A stretch of DNA of 11,009 nucleotides from Betaproteobacteria bacterium (GCA_947456915.1 CANGUQ010000090.1:1-11009); one strand, 5' to 3'. Shown: positions 1 to 6,268, numbered from the stretch's first letter. Notes: a model not told the origin generated them from the sequence alone. A program made the numbers and translations.

Positions 1-100
1 AATCCGGCTGCAGGGCGGCAGGCCGACGTGCCTGGTCTGCGACGACGGAGGGGCCGGTTTTCTGGAGGCCGTGGACTGGCTGCCGCCGGCGCCGCGCTGA
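1..100 (+). CDS. 3' end of an unidentified protein (partial, enters from the left edge)
   Basis: The plus-strand frame that starts at base 2 reads 32 codons and stops with TGA at 98-100. The peptide ends FLEAVDWLPPAPR, and almost every codon ends in G or C, as in the confident genes here; the other two plus frames give Arg/Gly/Ala-rich or Trp-rich strings. A perfect 8-bp hairpin begins six bases after the stop, which fits a gene end. I do not recognise the family from this short tail. It converges on the minus-strand amidohydrolase that ends at 387. The call rests on codon bias, the hairpin and a plausible composition, so it is moderate at best. Confidence 0.45.
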   Translation, partial: IRLQGGRPTCLVCDDGGAGFLEAVDWLPPAPR

Positions 101-105
101 ACCGG

Positions 106-124
106 GTACGCCCGGGGGGCGTAC
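106..124 (+). terminator. Terminator-like hairpin after the left-edge gene
   Basis: The arms GTACGCCC (106-113) and GGGCGTAC (117-124) are perfectly complementary over 8 bp with a GGG loop. The hairpin starts six bases after the TGA at 98-100. A 14-bp perfect palindrome of alternating GC (124-137) follows directly. There is no T-run, so classical intrinsic termination is not proven; a U-less or processing hairpin is equally possible. Being symmetric, it could also act on transcripts arriving from the minus-strand operon. Confidence 0.4.
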
Positions 125-137
125 TGCGCGCGCGCAG

Positions 138-386
138 GGCTGAGCGACAGACGGGGTCGCCTCGCGCTTCGCCTGCGCGACGCACGCCATCGAGCGCTCC
201 CTCGCCGGCTCGATCGACGGCCGGCAGGCCTGCTCTGCTCCTGCCGCTGATCGATCTGCTGCCGTCGGCGCCTGCTGCTGTGCGGACCGGCTGCGCTGTC
301 CGACGACGCCCAGCCTGTTCCGCTACCGCCTCGGCACTGGCGCGTGCCGGATCAGAGCGGTGTGCCGGCACGAAACCGGAGTGTCG
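138..386. other. Convergent intergenic region with no supported gene
   Basis: No convincing coding frame was found on either strand. An Arg/Ala/Pro-rich open frame (28-429, plus) crosses it but has the composition of out-of-frame GC-rich DNA and runs into the antisense amidohydrolase. It contains a 10-bp perfect palindrome GTGCCGGCAC (362-371). A weak 6-bp stem, AACCGG (374-379) with CCGGTT (392-397), spans the amidohydrolase stop codon. Either might help end the minus-strand transcript, but neither has a proper T-run. Confidence 0.4.
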
Positions 387-1385
387 CTACGCCGGTTCGC
401 CGATGAACGCCTGCGCGTTCTTCTGGTAGATCAGCTCGCGCTCCGCATCGGTCAGGCCCGGCACCTTCTCGATGTTGTCGATCGGGGTCATGTCGCCCAT
501 GTCGAACGGGTCATCGGTGCCGACCACCACGCGGTCGGCGCCGACCTGATCGATCAGGAAGCGCACCGCCTTCGGGTTGTGCGCGAGCGCGTCGAACCAG
601 AAGCGGCGCAGCAGTTCCATCGGCGGGGTCTTGCAGTCGACCGAGGTATCCGGGCGGCAACCGTGGCCCCACTGGAAGCGGCCGATGTCGGCAGCGGTGA
701 AACCGCCGGCGTGCGGCAGCAGGAACTTCAGTTCCTTCAGCTCGTCGAGGGCGCCACTGAACATCAGGTTGGCGACCATGATCGTGGTGTCGAGCGGATT
801 GCCGATCAGGTTGGTCAGGTAGTAGCAGTCGAGCCGCCCGGTGGCGCCGATGTTCTCCGGGTGGGTGAAGATCGAGACCTTCAGGTCCTGGCAGCGCTTG
901 AGGAACGGGCGGAACTTCTTCGCTGCGAGTTCCTCGCCGACGATCGAGGTGGCGATCTCGACGCCCCTGAAGCCGTAGGTCTTCACGGCGTGTTCGAGTT
1001 CTGCGATCGCCAGATCGGGGTGCTGCATCGGCACGCTGGCCATGCCGCGCAGGCGGTCGGGGCGCTCGGCGACCATCTTCGCGATGCCTTCGTTCACCGC
1101 GCGTGCGGTGCGGATCGCGTCCTCCTCCTTCTGCCAGTAGCAGAACGCCTGCGGGCCGGTGGAGATGTAGGAGATGTCGATCTTCATCCGGTCCATCTTG
1201 GCGACCTTGCCCTCGCCGCTGTAGTACTCCGGATCGAGCAGGAACTGGTTCCTGCCCCGCGAGTAGTAGCGCTGGCCGTCGCGGCGCACGATCTTCGCCT
1301 TGTACAACCCGTCGTCGGTGGCCTTCTCCATCAGGTCGAGGACGGTGTCGGGCAGCACGTGGCTGTGCAGATCGATCTTCTTCAT
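387..1385 (-). CDS. ACMSD-like metal-dependent amidohydrolase / decarboxylase (amidohydrolase-2 family)
   Basis: This 332-residue TIM-barrel protein resembles 2-amino-3-carboxymuconate-6-semialdehyde decarboxylase (ACMSD), a zinc enzyme that decarboxylates a ring-cleavage product. Visible are the first-strand HxH (H7, H9 in DLHSH), H175 in FTHPEN, H225 in LPHAGGF, R236 in DIGRF and D291 in VVGTDDPF. From memory, Pseudomonas ACMSD uses H9, H11, H177, H228, R239 and D294, so order and spacing match almost exactly. Length is typical of the family. The ATG is preceded by GGAGGA (1393-1398) at 7 bases and overlaps the LysR stop as ATGA, implying translational coupling. No other kynurenine or 2-nitrobenzoate pathway gene is in the window, so the true substrate may be another carboxylated semialdehyde, pyrone or aromatic acid. 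The fold and metal site are secure; the reaction is not. Confidence 0.9.
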   Translation of the reverse strand: MKKIDLHSHVLPDTVLDLMEKATDDGLYKAKIVRRDGQRYYSRGRNQFLLDPEYYSGEGKVAKMDRMKIDISYISTGPQAFCYWQKEEDAIRTARAVNEGIAKMVAERPDRLRGMASVPMQHPDLAIAELEHAVKTYGFRGVEIATSIVGEELAAKKFRPFLKRCQDLKVSIFTHPENIGATGRLDCYYLTNLIGNPLDTTIMVANLMFSGALDELKELKFLLPHAGGFTAADIGRFQWGHGCRPDTSVDCKTPPMELLRRFWFDALAHNPKAVRFLIDQVGADRVVVGTDDPFDMGDMTPIDNIEKVPGLTDAERELIYQKNAQAFIGEPA

Positions 1386-2368
1386 GCGGACTTCCTCCGT
1401 TGGGTCTTGGGGCCTTCTCCGGCAGCGGGCTCGACGCGCAGCGCCGGACGTCGTGCAAGGGGTGCGGGCGCAGCGAACACGCCCTGTTCGAACAGGCGGG
1501 CGATCTCGGCGCCGACGATCTGGGCGACCGCGTCCACGGCCGACGGCTCGGCCGGCTGCGCGGACTGGGCGAGGACCAGCATCCGGTGCAGATTGGCGTC
1601 GCTGACCGGCAGCGCCACCAGCCTGCCGGCGCGGATGTCCTCGTGCAGCGTCGACACCGGCATCAGCGCGAAGCCCGAGCCGCGCAGCAGCAGCCCGCGG
1701 ATCGCCTCGATCGAGTCGATCTCGACTTCGACATTGAGCCGCGCCTGATAGCGCCCGAGCTGCTCGTCCAGGGCGCTGCGCAGTCCGTCGCTCAGCAGCA
1801 GCGGCGTGCGCGCGAGCTCCGCCAGCGTGAAGAACGTGCGCGCTGGCGCGAGGCTGCGCGCCGCGACCACCACGACCGGTTCGGACACCAGCGGCGTGTA
1901 GCGGAGGGCGCGCGCCGGCTGCGGATTGGTGAGCAGCGCGACGTCCACCTTGCCGGCGGCCAGCGCATCGGACAGCTGCGGGCTGAAGCCTTCGACCACC
2001 TTGATCGACAGATCCGGCGCGCTGGTGCGCGCGCGCTCGACGCAGCCGGGCACCAGCCAGCCGCCAACGGTCGGCGTCACGCCGAGGATCACCCTGGCGC
2101 GACCGGGCTCGCTGCTGCCGGTGAGTTCGACGCGCGCGCGCTCGACCTCGCGCATCACGCGGCGCGCGTGTTCGAGCAGCTGACGTCCCGCGGCGGTGAG
2201 CCGCACACCGCGCGGCAGCCGCTCCAGCAGAGCAGTGCCGAACTCCGCTTCCAGCGACTGCATGTGACGGGTGAGCGCAGGTTGCGCGATGCCCAGCTGC
2301 GCGGCGGCTCGGGTGATGCTGCCGAGGTCGGCGATGTGCACAAAGTAGCGGAGGCTGCGCAGATCCAT
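1382..2368 (-). CDS. LysR-type transcriptional regulator
   Basis: A 328-residue LysR-family regulator. The N-terminal winged helix-turn-helix is clear at about residues 1-60 (start MDLRSLRYFVHIAD, then SITRAAAQLGIAQPALTRHMQSLE, written here as two adjoining stretches, and LLERLPRGVRLTAAG). The periplasmic-binding-like effector domain runs from about 90 to 295. Residues 296-328 form an Ala/Pro/Arg-rich tail longer than usual, and its coding sequence contains the next gene's ribosome binding site. I chose MDLRSL at 2368 because it is the family-typical start. No good Shine-Dalgarno precedes it, and an in-frame ATG at 2386 (adding MGYPRG) is possible. It is transcribed divergently from the first Gfo/Idh gene and cotranscribed with the ACMSD-like gene (ATGA overlap). 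The intergenic dyad at 2488-2508 is its probable operator. The effector is unknown. Confidence 0.94.
   Translation of the reverse strand: MDLRSLRYFVHIADLGSITRAAAQLGIAQPALTRHMQSLEAEFGTALLERLPRGVRLTAAGRQLLEHARRVMREVERARVELTGSSEPGRARVILGVTPTVGGWLVPGCVERARTSAPDLSIKVVEGFSPQLSDALAAGKVDVALLTNPQPARALRYTPLVSEPVVVVAARSLAPARTFFTLAELARTPLLLSDGLRSALDEQLGRYQARLNVEVEIDSIEAIRGLLLRGSGFALMPVSTLHEDIRAGRLVALPVSDANLHRMLVLAQSAQPAEPSAVDAVAQIVGAEIARLFEQGVFAAPAPLARRPALRVEPAAGEGPKTQRRKSA
1393..1398 (-). promoter_or_regulatory. Ribosome binding site of the ACMSD-like gene, inside the lysR 3' end
   Basis: On the minus strand GGAGGA lies 7 bases before the ATG at 1385. It sits within the last codons of the LysR gene and supports starting at MKKIDLH rather than at any codon further upstream in that open frame. 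Confidence 0.75.
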
Positions 2369-2487
2369 TCCCCGAGGATAGCCCATTACCGGGGCGGGCC
2401 GGAATAGCGGATCTGCATGTGGAGGGCGCCACGGGCTGCCAACGGTTCGGACTCGCGCAGGACGCCGGTCGGCGCCACTGGCGATGA

Positions 2488-2508
2488 GCCATGCCGCCAG
2501 CGCATGGC
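2488..2508. promoter_or_regulatory. Probable LysR-type operator (T-N11-A dyad)
   Basis: GCCATGC (2488-2494) and GCATGGC (2502-2508) form a perfect 7-bp inverted repeat with a 7-base spacer. T2492 and A2504 give the T-N11-A core typical of LysR-family sites. Its centre (2498) lies about 66 bp upstream of the start site predicted from the promoter candidate at 2528-2557, close to the -65 position usual for the LysR recognition site. It lies between lysR and the divergent oxidoreductase operon. Binding itself is inferred. Confidence 0.6.
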
Positions 2509-2512
2509 ACGG

Positions 2513-2527
2513 ATACGCAATTGATAT
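2513..2527. promoter_or_regulatory. Possible secondary LysR activation site
   Basis: An imperfect ATA...TAT dyad with T2514-N11-A2526, centred at 2520. It is 22 bp (about two helical turns) from the stronger dyad and abuts the candidate -35. LysR tetramers commonly use such a weaker second site near the promoter. Only three base pairs per arm support it, so it is tentative. Confidence 0.3.
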
Positions 2528-2557
2528 TTGCCCGGCATCGCGCCGCATCGGTACCAT
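2528..2557 (+). promoter_or_regulatory. Candidate sigma-70 promoter for the Gfo/Idh-Bug operon
   Basis: TTGCCC (2528-2533) and TACCAT (2552-2557) are separated by 18 bases; each matches four of six consensus positions. The predicted transcript would start near 2564 and leave a leader of about 100 bases before the GTG start at 2662. A weak -35 next to LysR-like sites fits an activator-dependent promoter. It was identified by eye only. Confidence 0.4.
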
Positions 2558-2661
2558 CGCCGACCTTGTGCTGGCGGGAAGACCCGCGCGCGGCAGTCCG
2601 GGAGCGGGCGGCAGCGCCCGGCGCGTGCCCGCCCCCGTAGCCGAATCTCGAGGAGAACCCT

Positions 2662-3729
2662 GTGGTCAAGCAGATCAATGTCGGCATCATCGGCACCGGC
2701 TGGTGCGGCGGTATCCGGGCCGAGGCCTCGGCGCGCCACCCGCTGGTGGATCAGTTGCACATCGCGGAAGTGCGCCCGGAGCGACTGGCGGAAGTGGCCA
2801 GGGCGTGCAACGTGACCACCGCGACCACCGACTGGCAGGAACTGCTGAAGAACGACGCGATCGACGCGTACATGATCTCGGCCACGCCCGAGCACCTGCA
2901 CTACCCGATGGCGCGCGACTGCCTGTCGCGCGGCAAGCACGTGTTCCTGGAGAAGCCGATCTCGATCGAGCTGCACGAGGCTGACGAGCTCATCGCCATC
3001 GCCCGGCGCAACGGCGTGAAGTTCACCATCGGCTACTCGCAGCGGTTCAATCCCAAGTACGCCTACGTGCACAAGTGCGTGACCGACGGCACGCTCGGCC
3101 GCCCGGTGAGCGCGCTGGTGAGCCGGCACATCGGCCGCAGCCTCGGCAAGAAGATCACCGGTCGCAGCAAGCTCTCGCCGGCGGCGATGGAGTCCACGCA
3201 CGATCTGGACTTCCTGCTCTGGTGCCTGCTGCCGGCGAAGCCGATCCGCGTCTACTCGCAGAACAACTACGGCGCGATGCGCGACATGAGCGGCGCCGAC
3301 GTGCCGGACACCCAGTACATCATGGTGACGATGGACAACGGCGTGTCGATGATGGTCGGCGGTGGCTGGAGCCTGCCTCCCGCCTACCCGAACTTCTCCT
3401 CGACCTGGATCGAGCTGATCGGCACCGAAGGCGCGCTGATCATCGACGACACCCATCGCGACACCCAGCTGTCCACGGTCAAGAACGGCATCGTGCATCC
3501 GCTGTCGACGATGCCCGGCGAGTACGTCGAGCACACCTTCGCCGGCGCCATGGGCCCCGAGACCGATCACTTCATCGAGGCCTGCGCCTGCGACCGTCCG
3601 GTGCTCGTCACCGCCGAGCAGGCGCGGCAGGTGATGGAGGTGTACGTGGCCGCGGACATCTCGGCCGAGCGCAACGAGCCGGTCAGCCTGCCGCTGCCGG
3701 AGTCGCGAGGCGTGCCTGGCGCTGCCTGA
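2662..3729 (+). CDS. Gfo/Idh/MocA-family oxidoreductase, copy 1
   Basis: A 355-residue NAD(P)-dependent dehydrogenase of the Gfo/Idh/MocA family. The N-terminal Rossmann domain (about 1-125) has GTGWCG at 11-16 and the family hallmark EKP at 97-99, whose lysine is usually catalytic. The C-terminal alpha/beta domain (about 126-340) carries STHDLD with H180 and D183, matching the usual GxHxxD active-site pattern, and TEGALIIDDTHRD at 255-267, shared with copy 2. The start is GTG, set by AGGAG (2651-2655) six bases upstream. It is divergent from lysR and is the first gene of the run leading to a second paralog and two Bug proteins. Family members oxidise sugars, inositols or dihydrodiols; the substrate here cannot be read from sequence. 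Cytoplasmic, with no signal peptide. Confidence 0.92.
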   Translation: MVKQINVGIIGTGWCGGIRAEASARHPLVDQLHIAEVRPERLAEVARACNVTTATTDWQELLKNDAIDAYMISATPEHLHYPMARDCLSRGKHVFLEKPISIELHEADELIAIARRNGVKFTIGYSQRFNPKYAYVHKCVTDGTLGRPVSALVSRHIGRSLGKKITGRSKLSPAAMESTHDLDFLLWCLLPAKPIRVYSQNNYGAMRDMSGADVPDTQYIMVTMDNGVSMMVGGGWSLPPAYPNFSSTWIELIGTEGALIIDDTHRDTQLSTVKNGIVHPLSTMPGEYVEHTFAGAMGPETDHFIEACACDRPVLVTAEQARQVMEVYVAADISAERNEPVSLPLPESRGVPGAA

Positions 3730-3850
3730 TTCTTCCCGCCGCGAGGAGGCTCTGCCGCCGGCCGGCTGCCGGTGGACGGCGGGGCAGCACGGCGGAGAAA
3801 CCGATCGGCGCGGGGTGACCGGGGCAGTACGGACGAGGCAATCGAACAGG

Positions 3851-3869
3851 TGCCGCAGCAACTGCGGCA
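3851..3869 (+). repeat. Perfect hairpin just upstream of the second Gfo/Idh ribosome binding site
   Basis: TGCCGCAG (3851-3858) and CTGCGGCA (3862-3869) form an 8-bp stem with a CAA loop. The stem ends two bases before the GGAGGA at 3872-3877. Its CCGCAG/CTGCGG core recurs in the next two gaps of this operon. It could stabilise a processed mRNA end or influence ribosome access; this is inference. Confidence 0.55.
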
Positions 3870-3871
3870 GT

Positions 3872-3877
3872 GGAGGA
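3872..3877 (+). promoter_or_regulatory. Ribosome binding site deciding the start of Gfo/Idh copy 2
   Basis: GGAGGA lies 8 bases before the ATG at 3886. It rules against the in-frame GTG at 3772, which would add an Arg-rich leader and has no well-spaced Shine-Dalgarno. Confidence 0.75.
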
Positions 3878-3885
3878 AGAGCACG

Positions 3886-4995
3886 ATGAACAGGAACGCC
3901 AAGGGCATCGGTCTGGCAATCGTGGGTGCGGGTCGGGTCGGCCTGATCCGGGCCGAAGTGGCCAGACGTCACCCGGCCGTGGAGTGGATCGGCATCGCCG
4001 AGAAGAACCCCGAGCGCGCGAAGCTCGTCGCCGAGAAGGTCGGCGCGGATTTCGTCACCGCCGACTACCGCGAACTGCTGCGCCGGCCGGAGGTCACCGC
4101 CGCGGTGATCTCCACCGACGAGCACCTGCACGTCGATCCCATCCTCGGCGCCTGCGAGCGCGGTATCTCGCTGATGATCGAGAAGCCGCTCGCCACCGAT
4201 CTCGAGGAATCCGAGATGGTGCTCAAGGCGATCATCGAGGCGAAGCTCGACGCGGTGATCGGCTACACCCAGCGCTTCCGCCGCCGCTGGCTGGTCGCCA
4301 AGGAGAAGGTGCAGACCGGCGCCCTGGGCGAGGTCACGATGGTCACTTCGCGCGGCTTCATGAACCGGCTGGTGGCGCTCGACAACTACAGGCGTACCGA
4401 CAACCCCGGCGAGATCTCGCCGATGGTCATCTCCGGCACCCATGCACTCGACATGTGCATGTGGATGCTCGAGGCCAAGACCGCGGTCGAGGTATACGCG
4501 CGTTCCGTGGACAAGGCGCTCAAGCCGATCTGCAACGGCATCGACGGCACCGCCTACACGATCACCTTCTCCGACAACACCGTGTACAGCGGCGTGCTCT
4601 CCTGGGGCCTGCCCGAAGTCTGGCCGGGCGCCGTGTACAGCCTGGAGGTGGGCATCGTCGGCACCGAGGGTGTGCTCACGATCGACGACACGCACCGGGA
4701 CATCGTGCTCGCCACCAATCTCGTGCAGGGCGAGGGCTACGCGCCCGACAAGCGGCGCCACGTCGATTTCCTCACCAGCTACCCGGTGGGCGACATGGCG
4801 CTGGGCGAACTGCGCGGGCCGATGCGCGAGGAGACCGTCGACTGGCTCAATCGCGTGTCGATGGGCCTGAAGACCCAGCACGCCACCGCGGTCGAGGGCC
4901 ACAACCGGCTGATGCTGACCAAGGCCATCGATCTCTCCGCGCGGCTGAAGAAGCCGGTTCCGTTGCCGATCAGCGCGGCCGACATACGCTCTTAG
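3886..4995 (+). CDS. Gfo/Idh/MocA-family oxidoreductase, copy 2
   Basis: A 369-residue paralog of the preceding gene product. The Rossmann motif GAGRVG is at 14-19, EKP at 99-101, and SGTHALD gives H186 and D189, so the nucleotide-binding and catalytic elements are all present. Both copies share IRAE-x-ARxHP after the dinucleotide motif and TEG-x-L-x-IDDTHRD (copy 2: 260-272) in the second domain, which suggests duplication and related substrates. Copy 2 has a longer C-terminal half, with an insertion around 285-325. The ATG follows GGAGGA by 8 bases. It lies 156 bp after copy 1 and 156 bp before the first Bug gene in the same orientation, so an operon is likely. Whether the two form successive steps, alternative specificities or a hetero-oligomer cannot be told from sequence. 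Confidence 0.92.
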   Translation: MNRNAKGIGLAIVGAGRVGLIRAEVARRHPAVEWIGIAEKNPERAKLVAEKVGADFVTADYRELLRRPEVTAAVISTDEHLHVDPILGACERGISLMIEKPLATDLEESEMVLKAIIEAKLDAVIGYTQRFRRRWLVAKEKVQTGALGEVTMVTSRGFMNRLVALDNYRRTDNPGEISPMVISGTHALDMCMWMLEAKTAVEVYARSVDKALKPICNGIDGTAYTITFSDNTVYSGVLSWGLPEVWPGAVYSLEVGIVGTEGVLTIDDTHRDIVLATNLVQGEGYAPDKRRHVDFLTSYPVGDMALGELRGPMREETVDWLNRVSMGLKTQHATAVEGHNRLMLTKAIDLSARLKKPVPLPISAADIRS

Positions 4996-5003
4996 CCGGT
5001 CGC

Positions 5004-5059
5004 CCGCCGCAGGCCCGGCGCAGCGCCCTGCGTGCTGCGTGCTGCGTGGTCTGCGGCGG
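5004..5059 (+). repeat. Long-loop inverted repeat in the Gfo2-Bug1 gap
   Basis: CCGCCGCAG (5004-5012) and CTGCGGCGG (5051-5059) are perfect 9-base complements separated by 38 bases. The loop holds the triplicated heptamer at 5028-5048. The CCGCAG/CTGCGG core matches the hairpins in the flanking gaps. The long loop makes a stable terminator unlikely. Confidence 0.4.
5028..5048 (+). repeat. Three tandem copies of CTGCGTG
   Basis: The heptamer CTGCGTG is repeated three times without mismatch at 5028-5034, 5035-5041 and 5042-5048. A seven-base unit outside any gene can change copy number by slippage. It may be a protein-binding array or a chance low-complexity element; no regulator is identified. 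Confidence 0.6.
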
Positions 5060-5140
5060 TCGGATTCACCCGCACTCGTCCCATACGGGATGCGGCGTCC
5101 CGAAGCAGGCCGCCCGCCCGGATGAAACACAGTCCAGTTC

Positions 5141-5146
5141 AGGAGG
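5141..5146 (+). promoter_or_regulatory. Ribosome binding site deciding the Bug1 start
   Basis: AGGAGG lies 5 bases before the ATG at 5152. The in-frame ATG at 5122 has no comparable site and would add MKHSPVQEAF ahead of the signal peptide, so 5152 is preferred. Confidence 0.75.
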
Positions 5147-5151
5147 CATTC

Positions 5152-6228
5152 ATGTCGCAGATCAAGCTGCCTGGCGTTGCCACGTCCACTGCCGCAGCAT
5201 CGCCCCGCCGCGCACGGAGCCGGATCGGCATCTCCCTCCACGGTGCGCTGATGGCGGCGGCGCTGCTGCTGCTGCAGGCGGCACCGCCATCGGTACGCGC
5301 GCAGGGCGGCGAGGCGTTCCCCACGCGCCCGGTGCGGCTGCTGGTGCCGTTCGCCCCCGGTGGAGCGACCGACATCGTCGCGCGGCAGCTCGCGCAGCGC
5401 CTCGGCGAACTGTGGGGACAGCCGGTGCTCGTCGACAATCGCTCCGGCGCCTCGGGAAACATCGCGCTCGAGGCGGCGATGAGAGCCGTGCCCGACGGCT
5501 ACACGCTCTTCGTCGGCAACGTCACCACCAACGCCATCAACGAGACCACCTTCGCCCCGGTGCTCGGCAAGCTGCGTCCGTCACGCGACCTTGTGGGCAT
5601 CACCAACCTGATCGAGATCCCGCATGTCGTCGCCGCGCATCCGCAACTGCCGGTCGCCGACGTCAAGCAGCTGGTGGCCTACGCCAGGGCCAACCCGGGC
5701 AAGCTCAACTACGCCTCCGCCGGGATCGGCAGCTATCCGCATCTCGACATGGTCCTGTTCTCGCGCGTGATCGGCGCGGAAATGACGCACATCCCGTACA
5801 AGGGGGGGGCCGGGCAGATGGTGCCTTCGTTGATCGGCAACGAGACGCAGATCGCGTTCATCAACCTCGGTTCGACGATCGAGCACCTGCGCAGCGGCCG
5901 GCTGAAGGCACTGGGGACCACCGCGCCACAGAGGCTGCCCGAGCTGCCGAACGTACCGACGATGGCGGAGCAGGGCTGGGCAGGGCAGGGGACCAATGCG
6001 TGGAACGGCCTGTTCGGTCCCGCAGCACTGCCCAAGGCACTGCTGGCGAAGCTCCACGCCGATGCGGTCAAGGTGATGAGCACCCCGGAGATGCGCGACA
6101 GCCTCGGCAAGCTGCTTATGCAGGTGGTGACCAGCAAGTCGCCGGAGGCCTACACCGCATTCGTGCGCGCAGAGACCGAGAAGTGGGCGAAGGTCATCCG
6201 CGAGAACAACATCAAGGTCTCGGACTGA
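5152..6228 (+). CDS. Bug/TctC-type tripartite tricarboxylate transporter solute-binding protein 1
   Basis: A 358-residue periplasmic binding protein of the Bug (TctC) family, which in known members binds carboxylates or small amides for TctAB permeases. A long, basic n-region (residues 1-30) precedes a hydrophobic stretch (31-46), with likely signal peptidase I cleavage after SVRA (A50). Family motifs are present in order: VPFAPGGATD (65-74), NRSGASGNI (96-104), PDGYTL (114-119), MTHIPYKGG (211-219) and PNVPTMAEQG (266-275). The n-region is longer than that of its neighbour. The start is fixed by AGGAGG. It follows the Gfo/Idh pair and precedes a second Bug gene by 40 bp; no TctA or TctB gene is in view. 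An 8-G run (5812-5819) encodes part of the YKGGA motif. The ligand is unknown. Confidence 0.93.
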   Translation: MSQIKLPGVATSTAAASPRRARSRIGISLHGALMAAALLLLQAAPPSVRAQGGEAFPTRPVRLLVPFAPGGATDIVARQLAQRLGELWGQPVLVDNRSGASGNIALEAAMRAVPDGYTLFVGNVTTNAINETTFAPVLGKLRPSRDLVGITNLIEIPHVVAAHPQLPVADVKQLVAYARANPGKLNYASAGIGSYPHLDMVLFSRVIGAEMTHIPYKGGAGQMVPSLIGNETQIAFINLGSTIEHLRSGRLKALGTTAPQRLPELPNVPTMAEQGWAGQGTNAWNGLFGPAALPKALLAKLHADAVKVMSTPEMRDSLGKLLMQVVTSKSPEAYTAFVRAETEKWAKVIRENNIKVSD

Positions 6229-6245
6229 CCGCAGACGCTGCGGTC
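6227..6245 (+). repeat. Perfect hairpin at the Bug1 stop codon
   Basis: GACCGCAG (6227-6234) and CTGCGGTC (6238-6245) form an 8-bp stem with an ACG loop, starting inside the TGA stop of Bug1. It lacks a following T-run and is followed 10 bases later by the next gene's GGAGG. It looks like an intercistronic hairpin that could protect upstream mRNA or partly attenuate transcription, rather than a full terminator. Confidence 0.55.
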
Positions 6246-6268
6246 GCCGGTTTACGGAGGACGATTCC

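Noticed and set aside
28..429. 133-codon plus-strand open frame at the left edge
   Set aside because: Its Arg/Ala/Pro composition is typical of out-of-frame GC-rich DNA, it overlaps a better-supported gene tail, and it runs into the antisense amidohydrolase.
387..2696. Single long minus-strand frame reading as an N-terminal extension of the ACMSD-like protein across the LysR gene
   Set aside because: Upstream of MKKIDLH the frame is an Ala/Arg-rich shadow of LysR. The GGAGGA site and the ATGA overlap fix the start at 1385.
3772..3885. Upstream GTG start extending Gfo/Idh copy 2 by 38 residues
   Set aside because: The extension is Arg/Gln-rich without family similarity and has no well-placed Shine-Dalgarno; the ATG at 3886 does.
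3730..5151. The Gfo1-Gfo2 and Gfo2-Bug1 gaps are both exactly 156 bp, suggesting a duplicated spacer
   Set aside because: By eye the two spacers share no alignable sequence beyond the short CCGCAG/CTGCGG core, so the equal length looks coincidental.
5206..5232. Arg-Arg pair in the Bug1 n-region as a Tat signal
   Set aside because: The context SPRRARSR lacks the hydrophobic and Lys positions of the S/T-R-R-x-F-L-K motif; a Sec signal peptide fits better.
2386..5241. Very long minus-strand open frame (951 codons) antisense to both Gfo/Idh genes
   Set aside because: It runs opposite two clear genes, its translation is His/Arg/Val/Gly-rich without domains, and such frames are expected opposite GC-ended codons.
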